This document shows, piece by piece, positions 12,026 through 24,175 of a DNA stretch of 64,000 nucleotides (positions are counted from its first letter, which is position 1; every line of letters begins with the position of its first letter). The DNA lies in NCBI RefSeq assembly GCF_048771995.1, contig NC_133063.1, forward strand, positions 22,073,063 through 22,137,062. The letters run 5' to 3'. The DNA is from Taeniopygia guttata (Eukaryota > Chordata > Aves > Passeriformes > Estrildidae). A program made the translations under genes and the position numbers. A model generated the notes under the pieces. That model was not told the origin of the DNA. It ran no database searches and worked only from the letters and a program-made list of their open reading frames with translations.

Positions 12026-13369
12026 GTAAGTATAATAATTTAATTTCTAAACTTTAAAGCTGGTACATATATCAGCAGCTGTGACCTGGTATGTTTATCT
12101 ACAATGGGAAAGTTGTTTTTGGTTTTAATTTTGTTTCAGGAACAGCTTGTGAGAAATAAGTGCTGAGCCATTCTGCAGTGGTCTTCTAAAATGGATCCAT
12201 TTGCTGCTAACACTGGCTTTCTAACTTAGCTTAGTCACTCAGAACTCCTGGAGTGCATGAGCGAATCCTCTGCCTAAGGGGACTAGAGCAGTAACATACC
12301 TGCATTGCTTTCTGTTGCTTTGTTTCGTGTATGTTTTTAAATTTCTGTTTTGCAAGGAGAACAGAGAATGACTGGAGAAGGCAGCTGGTCCTGACAAACA
12401 TCAGTGCTGACAGAAGTGCAATTATGTGTGCTTGTTGTACAGCTTCTTCTGATAAGATTATTTGGCAAGGGGGTATAAGGTCTGCAGGGCAAGAAAGCAA
12501 AGCCTATTCTTGCTTCTGTAGGCTGTAACATTTCAAGCTGTGAACAGCTAGCTTCAGGAAATTGCTTGACCAACTCAAATCCTCACTGATTCTGTGATCC
12601 TCCATCACTCAACTATCCCATGTGCTTACCCAAAACTATTTAGTCCGCCTGAGACTCACCACTGCTTCCCCCACCCTCCCCCGATGGCAGTACAAGGAAT
12701 TTGAGTCTAACCACAATTTTTTACCTTCTCTGAGAAAAGTCCAGCCCTGAAAGAGAAGTAGCTTCTCCCTAATAACACTTGCTTCCAAGCAATAATCTTC
12801 TTGCCACTTCAGCCAAAATTAGCCATTCTGAGTGCTCTGCACTGACTGCAGAGGACAGGTCTCTGAACATAACCTCCTTTCGCAGCTGCTAGGGTAATGA
12901 AATAGGGATACATTTGCTCAGGGCTCTGAGGCTAACATGGGAATCAGCACAGGGAACTTGAGATCTGCAGTTCCACCTGCAACAGCAGATTGAATCAAAG
13001 TCTCTAGACAGAAGATGAGGATGGTAAAAAAACTCAGAGCAAAAAACAACCAAGCAATTTACAATCATATATGCCCCAACGGACTGATGAGATGGTGACA
13101 TTAGCATGTCAATCAAAGCATCTACCCCTTTTTCTAGGTGACAGAAGTCTGAGTATCTCCTTTTGTCCCAAACCCTTGAGACTTTTTAGAATCCAGAAAT
13201 GAAATATTTTGCTGACCTAATACCTTCATCTCAGTGCAAAGATAATGGGAAACATGTTCTGTTCTTTCCTGAGAGCTCTTTCATAGATGTGAAGAGGTAC
13301 CACTTCCACCGTAACTCCTTAGAACAGGTACTCACTGAGAGTCACAGGGTAATTCAGGCTGAAACGGAC

Positions 13370-14245
13370 ACAGGAAGTCTGTAGTCCAAGCACCCCTTGC
13401 TCAAAGCAGGGTTAGACACGAGGTCAGACCAAGGTGCTCAGTTCTTTATTCAGGTGCATCTTGGCAGCCTGCAAGGATGGAGACACTGCGGCTTTTTTTG
13501 TCAATCTGTTACACTGCTTGGCTGTCCTAGTAGTGAAAAAAAAACCTGCATTGCTTTGGATTGGATTCTTCATATTCAGTCTGAATCACCTTTGTTTCAG
13601 CTTGTGCCTATTGTCTCTCACTGTCCCGTCACAGCTGCTGTGAGAAGCCCAGCTCTGCCTCTTCAATCACACTCTGTAGGTACTGAGGACTGCTGAGAGT
13701 TGTCCCTCAGGCCATTGCTGCTTGAGGCTGAACTAGACCTCTCTGCAGACTTCTCCTCACAGAGCAAGTGCTGCAGCCATTGAGCTTTTTGGTGGCATCT
13801 ATTGAACTAACTCACTTCAGTATGTCAGTGTTTTTCCTGTACTGCAGGGGCCCAACACTGCATGCAGTACTCAGATGTTAACTATGGAGTGCTGTGCAAA
13901 GGGGGATTAACCCATCTCCTCCCCTGGCTTTCCAGGACAGACCCCTGCTCACACAGGATGCTTGGGCCCTTGCTGCTGGCCCTGTTCAGCTCGCTACCTG
14001 ACAGGGCCTTAGGCCATCCCCAAAGAGCTGTTCCCTCATCCCACTAGTCCTGGGGAATGGCTGCCAGTGCTCTGCACCCCAGGCAATATCTGGGCATCTG
14101 TCTTGGCCAGACTGCATGGTGCTCTTGTTGGCCTCTTCCCACTCCCATGTCCAGGCTCCCCTGGATGGCTGCCCATCAATCAGGCGTATCAAGTAGTCCT
14201 GTCAGCTGTGTGTCTTCTGCCACCTAGGTAAGAATGTGCTCTGTC
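13370..14245 (-). mobile_element. CR1 LINE fragment, old
   Basis: Read on + this is the reverse complement of CR1. Typical pieces appear in the expected order: CCCCTTGCTCAAAGCAGGGT near 13396, the 'ggatggagacac' block near 13474, a 'gtgcctattgtctctcactgtcc' region near 13605, the 'gaactagacctctctgcagacttctcctca' region near 13730, and the 'ggcccaacactgcatgcagtactcagatg' region near 13850. Divergence is high and both ends are approximate. It sits antisense to ALDOB in intron 1. Confidence 0.75.
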
Positions 14246-15291
14246 CCCATCTGTTGGATGGGGCTGGGTTTGCCCAGCCATTCATACCCATCTGTTTTCC
14301 CCACGCCCAAGGAACCAGACTTACTTAGAAACAGCTTTTTAATGGAGCTCCTTACAGAGAACTGAGGTCAGTAACCACAGATGTCCCCTGCAGGGAATAT
14401 AAGGTGCCTAAGTCATCATGTGTCTGCCTCCTCTAAGCATGTAAGTGTAAAAGAGAAGTAAATTCAGTCATGCCAACACTGTGCCTACATGTGATAGGTC
14501 AAAGTTTGAATACTTTTCATTGTCTCTACCAACTGTATTTATCTATTTATGTATTCAGCTGCTTCTTCTTCAAACCTTGTTCTTTGGAAGCAAATTTCTT
14601 GTGTGCAGAGTTTGTATTGCTGACTGTTAGAGAGGATACTGAATGGTGGTATTTACTAGTAATTGATTAGGAAAAAAATTACATGTGTGGGATACAAGCT
14701 GTAGTTTAAAACTTTGGTACTGTACTTTTGGATCCAATTTTATAAAATAAGGCAGTACAGAGACCCAAAAGAAAAATTTAGATATTCTGATCCAGTCTTG
14801 TCCCATCTGCAAACTGGGACTCAGGTGAGATTTTATGTAAGATCAGAAGATACCAGTCACATGAGGTTCTTGAAAAGAAAATAAGCCAATGATGTATTGA
14901 AGTTTCTAAGATGACTGGAAGCAAAATGTAACATTGTTCCTTCTGTTATTCATCTTGACTCTGCTCTTTGGTTCTCACTATTAATATTAACAGGAGCAAG
15001 TGCTTGTGCTGCCATCATGCATTTCCCCTCAGCCCTTCTTTCTTTATGGTAGCCAAGAGAAACCCAAGATTTCAGCAATACAATATTTACTTTTACAACT
15101 GTGCTGTCCTCTGTTTCTACACCCCCATCTCCTGCTGGGCAGAAAATGGGGGCTGAACAAAGAAATTAGTTTGCTTAAGGAGCTATTGAAGCCTGGTAAG
15201 TGCTCCGGGTAGCTACAAAGCTGGAGTGGGGGGTGGGTGGGGGTGGGGTTGTGCAGTTTTATTCTTTTGAGGTTCTTTTATAATTCTACGT

Positions 15292-15317
15292 AAAAAAAAA
15301 AAAAAAAAAAAAAAAAA
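15292..15317 (+). repeat. Poly(A) run of 26
   Basis: An uninterrupted A26 within ALDOB intron 1. It could be the tail of a retroposed copy or a plain mononucleotide repeat; I recognise no parent gene directly upstream. Confidence 0.9.
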
Positions 15318-18300
15318 GTAAGCAGATACTACAAAGAGACTGCATTGCATTCATACAATGTAAAATCAGTGTGAAATCACTTGAGCTTATGACACTTAGC
15401 CCACAGCCTATGGGTAAATAAAAATAAAGCTTCTTGAAACACCTTAGTGGAGGGACAACTACCAGTTACTGTTACTGAGATCACAATTCATTAGAACTTT
15501 TTTCTTTCTGGAAAAGTTGTCAATTTAAACAGATAAATCAGATTAAGACAAATAGGCTTCATTCTTGGAAGACTGAAATGAGCTCTGCAGCTCTGGCAGC
15601 CTAAGCACAACTGTTTTTTCTCAGAGCTTGTGAGGTGACATATTCAGCTCTTTGAGGGGATATGAATATGGTAACATTAATGCTTTTATGGATGTGCTGA
15701 GAGTTTATTCTTTACAATAGTGGCTTAATGAAATGTTACTGAAGTGTAAGGCTTCTTCACTCCTCTTGTGCCTGCTCCCCTGCTCAGAGCAGGACCTTGA
15801 GCAGATACACCCTTTCTGAATGCAGACATGAAGATTGTCAGAAATTATTATTCTCATGAAAGAATCACAGAAAAATAAAAGCCTAAATCAAGAGTTCTAG
15901 AACATTCTGCACCTTTGAGCTATTACAAGGTTTACAGTTGTTATTTTGTCCTAATTTCTTTGCCATTTCAGCTAGAAACGCCGTGCCTTTTATTTGTTCC
16001 TGTAGCTCAGCAGAGTATCTGGGAACCACTCACCATGGCCTTAAAGATAATTCTGGGGAGACTTTGGGCAAATCTCCACCTGCCCCTTTACACTCAGTGA
16101 GATACTTGCATAGAAATTGGAACTAATTTTCTGTCTTCCAGTTCATCACTTTGTTGTTTCAGTCTCTCAGAGTTTTCACTTGGAATAGCATTATTCACTG
16201 AAAACTCATATTTCTGTATCTTGAAAATTTGCCCTGCAAGCTGGTTTTGAGTGATAAGTGTCCCCTTGTTATCTTTAGGCAAACACTTGGAACAAGTAAG
16301 ATAGAGCAGACATTAGCCTGATTGTTTATTGCCTTGCTGGAAAGAAAGTGTACCCATCATAACATGACTGGAGCAACTGGTGATCTTGCAGTCCAGCCAG
16401 CTGAATTCAAGGTTACCTGGATACACCTCCTGGCGCTGTAACACAGCTCCAAACTGCAACTCTAAAATCCCACCCCTGATTTAGCAATTAATTAACTCTG
16501 ACCTTAGACATGATCTTATTCTTGCTATAGCACAATTTTCCAATCTTGTCCACGAGGCTCTAAACTACTAGAGTGATTCCTTATAATTTTGCATAACAAA
16601 TTGTTTAACAGTAGTGTGGTTTTAACTGAGGTGCTCATCACCAAGCTATTATTACAGTAATCATAGTAACAAGCCAGTTTTCTCTTTTTAAGACATATCC
16701 AACACAGAAAGCAGGTGAGGGATAAGGAGAGTTGTAGGTGAACTGAAGTAGCTATGCAGCATAAACCATAGATTTTAAAATTCTTCTGAGTGAGCTGAAA
16801 AGGCCAAGAGTTGGGAGTGATGGGGCTGTGACCACCACAGTAGAAGGATGGTTCCCAGAGTTCTGGCCACAGGCTGACAGTCGGAGAGAGGGGTTCAGCT
16901 AAGCCTGTTTCACCATGACCACAGCAAGAAGGCATTTTAGCCCTTTGAAAAGCAGGAAACTCTCTCTAATTTAACTAAGTATTCATCCTGCACTCCTTCA
17001 TCTTCCCTCTAAACCTAAAATTACTCACTCTGTGGTAAGCTGCATGTGAAAATTTCCAGGCTCAGCTCGCAAAGATGTAAAGCAGACCTGCATCTGACTG
17101 GTCTGTATGGCAGACAATATCATTTGAATCTTGCAGGATAACATTACCAGTACCAAAGTAGCTTCAGCTATAAATCAGGGACATGAATTTGCAGCCATTA
17201 CCATACTCTGATGGCACAGTTGCCAGAAAATTACGGCACCATCTGACATACAATACAGAACTCTGTACCCTATCATGAGTAGCAGACAGACTCTTCATTG
17301 TTTCTCCCCATTATGCTCTTCAGCAGAAAGGATAAGACAAGGATTCCCTGGCAACTCAGTATCTGTGTGCCGGGAAATAAGAAGTGGTATTTGACTGCCT
17401 ACATGCTTATATAGGGAGAAATGTTTTCTGGCCATCTCTGATGAAAATTGAAATGGCATGTTCTCACTCCTCTCAAACTCAGGCAGAGTTTGAGAATAGA
17501 AAATGCAAACACTGTCCAGAGTCCTGCCCTTTTGAATGAAAATGTGATATTTGAGATATTTTATGTTGTTTTTAATTAAGTACCTTCTGGATTTACCAAC
17601 CATTAATAAAAACAGAGGCATTGCTTTAGCTATCACATATGATAAACTGTAATTTAATGTCATATAACCAAAACTTTGATAAGACCAAGAATTTTGTCAT
17701 GTCAAGAAAGAACCCAGATTTCAGGTGCTGGGTAGTTGCAGCTGGTAACCCTCTACCCCAGCTAAATATATAAAACTGAGGAGTGAATTCTCCTAAGGCC
17801 CCAAATCTTCTGTAGAGGAAGCAATGCACTACAGTTCTGAAAGCAGGCATAGGGAGAAGAATTACAAACACAGGCAAAAGATTAGGGATGGACCAGACAC
17901 AGCAACCAGACACAGCAGCAAGTACTGCCAACAGAGGTAGGAAATAGAAGAGGAGCAGTGTTAGGAAATGTGTAAAGGTAAGCAATGAATAACTGGCATT
18001 CTACGGACAGGAACCAAAAAGTATGCAGAGTCAGCAATTTGCTTACTTGTTATTTGGTGCATGTTTTTATGACAGACTGACCTTCCTTTATTTTCTGAGC
18101 AAATCCAGGTAAAATGCAAAGTCTTTCTCACTTTGGTTTTAGAAGGATGTAGCAGGATGTATCTCCTGCATTTCTTTCTAGTTTTTCCAGACACGTCGAG
18201 ACTAAAAGAACTCAGATGGATTTCTAGTCATATTGCCTATGATAACATGGACCAGATAAGCACCAAGAGCCCTGCAGAGGAAACATCTGAGTGGTGTCAC

Positions 18301-18359
18301 TGGTTCACAGTCTCCAGCAATTACTTGTAATTACTTACAACAGGAATTCTCTCCTACAG

Positions 18360-18481
18360 ATAAGTCAACATGACTCACCAGTTCCCAGCACTGTCTCCAG
18401 AGCAGAAGAAAGCTCTTGCAGACATTGCTCAGCGGATTGTGGCTTCAGGAAAGGGGATCCTAGCTGCAGATGAATCAGTGG
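18360..18481 (+). CDS. ALDOB: ALDOB exon 2 (coding from 18370), residues 1-38
   Basis: The acceptor CTCCTACAG ends at 18359; ten untranslated bases precede ATG 18370. The exon carries the catalytic Asp34 in GILAADES and ends after the first base of the Gly38 codon at a GTAAGT donor. Confidence 0.95.
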
Positions 18482-21472
18482 GTAAGTTCTGGACATCAAT
18501 AAGTTAGCAGTATGCAAGATGTTTTTTCCTTTTAGTTTTGCTTCATATTTGAAATCAGTTGAGTAGATGAAAACCACTTTGCAACTGTTGTCTGACCAGA
18601 ACAAATCAGCCAGGCAGCGCTGCAGCTATAACAACAAAAGCTTACAAACTATGGGTTGAGAACGGAAGCTCTGAACTGAAGTTCATTACTACTTATTGGG
18701 ACCAGGAGGCCAGCCAAGCCTAGAACCTCTTTGTCCACCTTACTAGGTACCATGGGGAACAGACTGCAGCGGATCAATGTGGAGAACACAGAGGAGAACC
18801 GCCGAGCTTTTAGAGAGATCCTCTTCTCTTCGGACACTTCAATCAACCAGAGCATTGGGGGAGTGATCCTTTTCCATGAGACTCTCTATCAGAAAGACAG
18901 CAGTGGAAAGCCATTCCCAGCAATCATCAAGGAAAAAGGCATTGTGGTAGGAATTAAGGTGCGTATCTGCATGTGTTGGGCTGGCACAATAATCCAAATC
19001 TCATTTTCAGAGAAAATTATAAATGGGGCTGCACTGTCTTTTAAAAAACACTGCCCCCTCCCCCCTCATTTTTGTCCTTGGTTTTAAAATTCTCTGCATT
19101 GCTTTTGTGCAACTAACTAGAGGCACATTTGCTGGAACTAGATGCTGGAGCTTTTCATACACCAACTCCTATCTACTCACCATTCACTGCAAATAAGTCT
19201 CTCCATGCGGTAACCTAAACCTAACTCTTTCCACATCTAATAAAGTTCTTGAGCCATTACCTGGAGGCATCTATATACACACTGCTCCTCCTCTTACCCA
19301 GTTCACTCCTTTTTCTTCCCCTTTGCTCCAACATTTCCTTCCTTTGCATCCCGAACATGTTAAGGTCCACACATTAGTAACAGTCTGCCTTCAAAGGCGA
19401 CCAGACATGGGTAGGAATGTAAGAAATAGCCCAATTCCCACCTTTCTGTAACTTTTCCTGTTTTTCTGACCTCCACAGCTGGATAAAGGCACAGCACCTC
19501 TAGCAGGAACAAATGGAGAAACCACCATCCAAGGTAAGGAGAGGCCCAAGGAGCCTAAGCTATGGCCCAGGCAGCAAAAACCATAGGATGACTTACCTGA
19601 GATGCAGCCTTGGCTGAAGTCACAGGACTTTCCAGATCTCCATGCTGAAGAGTAGCTCTCAGTGAAGCATTATTCTCCTCTGCAGGGCTGGATGGTCTGG
19701 CTGAACGCTGTGCCCAGTACAAGAAAGATGGTGTTGACTTTGGCAAGTGGCGTGCAGTGCTGAAGATCTCCAGCACAACACCCTCTCAACTTGCCATCCA
19801 AGAGAATGCCAACACATTGGCACGCTATGCCAGTATCTGCCAGCAGGTACCTTCTCTGCAGCAACCTTTCCTGAGATGTTGCTGTCCCTTCTCCCTCTTC
19901 CCTCTGATAATACACTAGGTAGCTTGAAAGGAGAATCCCTGTGAGGGTTTTGGGAAAGACAAGGAGGAAGGGCAGCACAGCATGAAGGAATACCACCAAA
20001 GTCAAGACAAACAAAAATAGCAGTTTTACTTCCATACCCCTAAAGAATCCCCTGTCTTTCTTTTCCTAGCATGGCTTGGTGCCCATTGTGGAGCCAGAAG
20101 TCCTGCCTGATGGAGACCATGATCTCCAGCGCTGTCAGTATGTCACAGAGAAGGTAAGAAGAGATTCCTCCCTCTGTGCTCCCTCTCACAAACCTGCAGC
20201 TAAATTTTGTGCAGTTTGTGCTCACAGATCTCAAAGTGATTTGACCAAAAATGGCCTTCGTAACTGCATGACAAAAATGAGCTGCTCCTAGGCACATAAC
20301 AAACTAATAGGAAATCCAAGAGTATTTTCCATGCTTTTGGATTTTCACTTTAATAACAATATAAGCATTCTCAATCTCAAAAAGATGTATTGGGACCAAA
20401 CCCAATGACCTCAATTTCACCAAGGACAAATCTGCTAAATATACAGAGTTGTATCCTGGTCATCTCAAAGGCAGTGGGGCCTCCACAACTGCAACCCTAG
20501 AAATAAATTTCATGAGAAAACAAAATTCAATTCAATTTTGCTACAGTACCAAATAACAAGCTGTCTTTCCAAGCAGCCTGAGGTGAAGATCTGAGCAGAG
20601 GTCTGTATTCAATCCTCCCGTTTTCAGGTTCTGGCTGCTGTCTACAAGGCTTTGAATGATCATCACGTGTACCTGGAGGGGACACTGCTGAAACCCAACA
20701 TGGTGACGGCTGGGCATTCCTGCTCTAAGAAGTACACCCCTCAGGATGTAGCCATAGCAACCGTCACTACTCTCCTCCGCACCGTTCCTGCTGCTGTTCC
20801 TGGTGATTCCTGATTCATTCCTATCTCTTCATTCCCACTCTCTCTCCTACCTCTGACATGCCTGCTCCTCTGGCAAGTAAAGATTAGGGATTGAGGTGGC
20901 CGGAACATTGTATTTCTAAGCCTCAAAACCGCTTTCTTGCAGGAATCTGCTTCCTGTCTGGAGGTCAGAGTGAAGAGGAGGCTTCTCTCAACCTGAATGC
21001 CATGAATCAGTGCCCTCTTCCTAAGCCTTGGAAACTGACCTTTTCCTACGGGAGAGCCCTGCAGGCCTCTGCCCTGGCTGCATGGTTGGGCAAAAATGAG
21101 AACAAGAAAGCTGCTCAAGAGGCCTTCCGCAAGCGGGCACAGGTACGAGGCTTCCCCTGAGCAGAGAGAAGAGCTGTCACCATGAAGGTGCCTTGTTGTC
21201 ATCTTCCTAAGGCTGCTCTTGATCCCATCCTTCCTGGCACTTTGTTCACCTGGGGCACTACTCTGTTATTTCTGCCTTGCTTGGTTACTCCTGCTGGTTG
21301 TTCTGTATACACCGGCTTTTCCTACTCCATGCTGCTGATTGTTTCTCCCTCATATTTTTTCCCCCTTCTTTTTCAGATTAACAGTTTGGCTTGCAGGGGG
21401 CAATATGTCCAGTCTGGGAAGAACGACGCAGCTGCCACACAGTCACTGTTCACTGCCAGCTACACCTACTGA
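18370..21472 (+). CDS. ALDOB: Fructose-bisphosphate aldolase B, complete, eight coding exons
   Basis: Joining 18370-18481, 18747-18958, 19479-19533, 19686-19846, 20070-20153, 20628-20802, 20943-21142 and 21377-21472 gives 364 residues plus stop, the same length as human ALDOB. Exon sizes from the second coding exon on (212, 55, 161, 84, 175, 200) equal the human ones as I remember them. The enzyme is a cytosolic class I aldolase that splits fructose-1-phosphate and fructose-1,6-bisphosphate in liver, kidney and gut. Counting Met1, Asp34, Arg43, Lys108, Lys147, Arg149, Glu188, Glu190, the Schiff-base Lys230, Ser272, Arg304 and the C-terminal Tyr364 are all present. B rather than A or C is supported by flanking genes and by isozyme-type sequence such as the N-terminal [13 protein letters not shown]. 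No frame breaks; all introns are GT-AG. Confidence 0.97.
18747..18958 (+). CDS. ALDOB: ALDOB exon 3, residues 38-108
   Basis: 212 bases between CTAG and a GTGCGT donor. It contains TMGNRLQRI with Arg43 and the VENTEENRR block, and ends exactly on Lys108 of GIVVGIK, an active-site residue. Confidence 0.97.
19479..19533 (+). CDS. ALDOB: ALDOB exon 4, residues 109-127
   Basis: 55 bases between CCACAG and GTAAGG. It codes [18 protein letters not shown] and the first base of Gly127. Confidence 0.96.
19686..19846 (+). CDS. ALDOB: ALDOB exon 5, residues 127-180
   Basis: 161 bases between CTGCAG and GTACCT. It holds FGKWRAVL with Lys147, Arg149 and Ala150. Ala150 is the residue altered in the common human fructose-intolerance allele (Ala149 without Met); the normal alanine is present here. 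Confidence 0.97.
20070..20153 (+). CDS. ALDOB: ALDOB exon 6, residues 181-208
   Basis: 84 bases between TCCTAG and GTAAGA. It carries the acid pair Glu188 and Glu190 in [15 protein letters not shown]. Confidence 0.97.
20628..20802 (+). CDS. ALDOB: ALDOB exon 7, residues 209-267
   Basis: 175 bases between TTTCAG and a GTGATT donor. It holds [15 protein letters not shown] with Lys230, the lysine that forms the Schiff base with substrate. Confidence 0.97.
20943..21142 (+). CDS. ALDOB: ALDOB exon 8, residues 267-333
   Basis: 200 bases between TTGCAG and GTACGA. It holds [12 protein letters not shown] with Ser272 and FSYGRALQ with Arg304, the phosphate-binding residues. Confidence 0.97.
21377..21472 (+). 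CDS. ALDOB: ALDOB exon 9, residues 334-364 and stop
   Basis: It follows a TTTTTCAG acceptor and ends [10 protein letters not shown]-stop. The flexible C-terminal tail with the final tyrosine closes over the active site during catalysis and is intact. Confidence 0.97.
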   Translation: MNSLACRGQYVQSGKNDAAATQSLFTASYTY

Positions 21473-21890
21473 AACAGCAGGAACCTTCCTTCCTCTTGTC
21501 CCTTCTCACAGAGTGGAAGATGTTCAGAAATAAAAGAAAAATACAGAAATCTAATTTCCCTTACCCTACACCAAACTGGAGATAGAATGGCTTAGCTTCC
21601 TCTCCACCCTTCACTCCCACAATATACCAAGGGGATATTTTTTTTTTTTCATTTGCATGTTCCAAGGAAAGGGATTTTTTTCCAAACAACAAACAGCTGC
21701 CAATGAATCATGAACCCATCCTCCCTCAGTCTGAAACTCAACCCCTGGAATAGGAGGCAGATTTAGTAGTTCCCTAGCAATTCAAATAGCTACCCTTGTC
21801 CATTATCACACTTAGCAGCCACAATCCTGAATTATAAAACCTGACTGTGTATTCAATCATGTCAATAAAACAGTAATTGAAAACTAATCT
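21473..21890 (+). terminator. ALDOB: ALDOB 3' UTR with two poly(A) signals
   Basis: AATAAA occurs at 21529-21534, only 57 bases after the stop, and again at 21864-21869. The second gives a 3' UTR of about 400 bases, similar to mammalian ALDOB, and is followed by a T-rich stretch at about 21905-21912, so I favour it. The first could give a short isoform. Confidence 0.6.
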
Positions 21891-23940
21891 CTACCTCACA
21901 GTTCTTTTTGTTTGTGTAAACTTCATAATATCTTTCACACATCTGTGTTTTTTTGTGGTCCTTTAAAAGATGGAGTCACAAAGTGTTGCAGCTGGTGAGT
22001 TTGGGAAACTCTGAGGGTATCAGAGGGAGATAACCCAGTAGTGGCACAGCTGGAGAGGTTAATCCTGCCAACAGAAGTCTGGCAGACACTACAACACTTG
22101 GGAGATGTAGACAGCAAGCAGCGCTGGGGAGTCAGGCCACAGATAAACAACAATACCTTCAGAAGCACCTCATGACTCTGGAGAACCATTTCTGGTGAGA
22201 GGAGGCTGGTAAACACTGTATTAGGGTTGCACACATTGAGTCAGGGCTGTGCAAAGTCTGTCCTCACAAGCCACTTTTACAGTGGTGTTTTCCACAATAA
22301 TTAACAAAAAGCATGCATGAAGGCATCTTGGTGTACCTGTTGCGTAGCTTGAGTAATGAAGCTGATGTTGCAGACACATGGTTCAACCTTTGGCACATTA
22401 CTGTGTCCCTTTTAAAGGTGTAAGCTTTGTTAACAAAAGCACAGTCAGATGGTCATGAGAAAAAGGCATAAATGGCAAAAACAGCAGGCCTAGCGTTACG
22501 TAAGAATATTTGCCTGGCTACGTGCTACACCAATCAACACATGAGGCCTTGGAGCAGCCCCCTAAACAGCCAGGGCCAGGTCACCCAGAGGACTCCACAC
22601 CTTTTCAGGGTCACCTCTCTCTGTTGGCTGCTCCTCCTGGCCACTGGCACTTGCTGCTCCTGCCAACAAATACGGGGAAAACAGGCAAAATCACTGGCCT
22701 GTAACCACCTCCTCATGGCCTCTGAGTTAATAACCAGTGTGTCACACAGGCAATAAATAAACAGCCAAAATCCTTCATGTGGATTCAGTCACTGCATAAT
22801 TAAGGCCTGCATTTAGTTTCTCCTGACAATGAACAGAGCCAGTTATTTGCCAAAAAACACTCCAGAGTCTGATGCTAGTGTCAGGAATAACACCTCCTTC
22901 CTGCTTCAGCTGTGCTCCTCTGGGTCTCCACATATCTGAGTTCATGGAAACTTCTGCTCCTGATGAGCAGCACCCTACTGATACTCTGATCGAAGATTAA
23001 TCTCAGAATCATTTGCATTAGAAATAACCTGAACTATTATATTTTCCAACCCATCTAGTTCCAACCTCCCTGCCATGAGCAGGGACAGCTTCCACTGGAC
23101 CAGGCTGCTCTGAGCCCTGTCCAAACCTGGCCTTGAACATTTCCAGGGATAGGGTGTTCCCACCTTCTTTGGGCAATCTGTATTAAGGCCTCACTGCCTT
23201 CACAGCAAAGAATTTATTCCAAATATCTACTCTTCCCTTTTTTAGTTTAAAACTGCCCCCCTTATCCTGTCACTATCTGTCTGTGCAGAAAGTCTCTCTC
23301 CCTCTTTTTTATAAACCACCCTCACCACCAAGAAGACAAAAATTTCCCCCTATTTATATATATTAGTAAACAAAGAAATTAATATTCATTGACTACAAGT
23401 TATCTAGTTTTCATAATAATTAGTATTCTGTTTGCTGTCAGTTAATGGTCCTCTTGCTTCTCATGCTAATTAGTCTGCATGCTCAGTCTTTCTTTTCAGT
23501 CAGTGGTTTCTTAAATTGGTGGCCGTGAGTCGCCTTACTGGAATTACCTTTTACCCCACCAGACCTGATTCAGCACAGTTTCTGCATTGGCTTTATCTGT
23601 TTGTTCCTTTCCTTGGGGGTTCTGCCAAATGTCCTTGTGCCCATAAATCCTGCAATCTTTGTGTCCACCACCAGTGGTACATCCTTCTTTCCAAGCCTTG
23701 CTAACCTCCCCTGTGTCTGAGGTAACTGAAGCCTGTCAAACCCTACACCTCAACAAGGCAATTCAGCCAAGTAACCAGCCTTTCCAAGGCCTGGCCATCG
23801 CTTAGAGCTTGTTGGCTAGTTTCTGTTACACGGACAAAATGGCCTCTCCTGTCGATTAAGTCTGAAAGCACACAAAGACCAAACATCAAAGAACGGCTAT
23901 TCCGAAGGGAATTTCCACACATTCCGCTTCCCAGCAAGGG
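21891..23940. other. ALDOB-MRPL50 intergenic DNA
   Basis: No exon seen. It contains one CR1 fragment (about 23.0-23.3 kb). In mammals ZNF189 is close to MRPL50; I see no zinc-finger repeat pattern (C-x2-C...H-x3-H) on either strand here. Confidence 0.5.
23003..23330 (-). mobile_element. CR1 LINE 3' fragment
   Basis: On + it reads as the reverse complement of CR1: 'tcagaatcatttgcatt', then 'agttccaacctccctgcc' at about 23057, 'ccaaacctggccttgaacat' at about 23120, 'gggcaatctgtattaaggcctcactgcc' and a 'cttatcctgtcactatctgtctgtgcagaaagtctctctcc' region. The order matches the CR1 3' end. Confidence 0.85.
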
Positions 23941-24175
23941 CGCGGGCTTGAGGGGATGGACTACATTTCCCAGGAGGCTTTGCGGGGCGCGGCAGCAATA
24001 CGTCACCAGCGGCGGCGGCAGGCGCCCGGCGCGTCCCCAGCATGGCGGCGGTGCGGGCGCTGCTGGCGCTGGGGGTGGCGGCGCGGCGGAGGCCGGAGCT
24101 CGGCCCCGCGGGGCTTAGGGCGTTCTGGGGCGGCCGCAGGTACCCGCAGGGCACAGGGTGGGGGTGGCTTCTGGC
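23930..24175 (+). promoter_or_regulatory. MRPL50: MRPL50 CpG-island promoter with ZNF143-type and CRE-like sites
   Basis: A dense CpG cluster surrounds the MRPL50 start. At 23960-23984 a sequence beginning ACTACATTTCCCAG and ending TTTGCG closely resembles the ZNF143/STAF site (ACTACAATTCCCAG...GC). At 24000-24005 ACGTCA is a CREB/ATF half-site. There is no TATA box. Such elements are usual in housekeeping and nuclear-encoded mitochondrial gene promoters. Confidence 0.7.
24042..24139 (+). CDS. MRPL50: MRPL50 exon 1, targeting peptide
   Basis: ATG in the context CAGCATGG, then 32 codons plus two bases (AG), ending at a CAG|GTACCC donor. It codes an Ala/Arg/Leu-rich leader ending LRAFWGGR, which parallels the human CREFWSRF. 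Confidence 0.88.

Larger units (their letters stand above)
12026..18359 (+). other. ALDOB: ALDOB intron 1
   Basis: A 6.3-kb intron from the GTAAGT donor at 12026 to the pyrimidine-rich acceptor CTCCTACAG ending at 18359. It contains an old CR1 copy at about 13.4-14.2 kb and a 26-base poly(A) at 15292-15317. In mammals this intron carries an enhancer; the only site I noted is an HNF1-like half-palindrome at 16484-16496. Confidence 0.6.

Noticed and set aside
20741-21202. 153-codon - strand frame over ALDOB exons 7-8
   Set aside because: Antisense shadow of aldolase exons and an intron, with no recognisable protein features.
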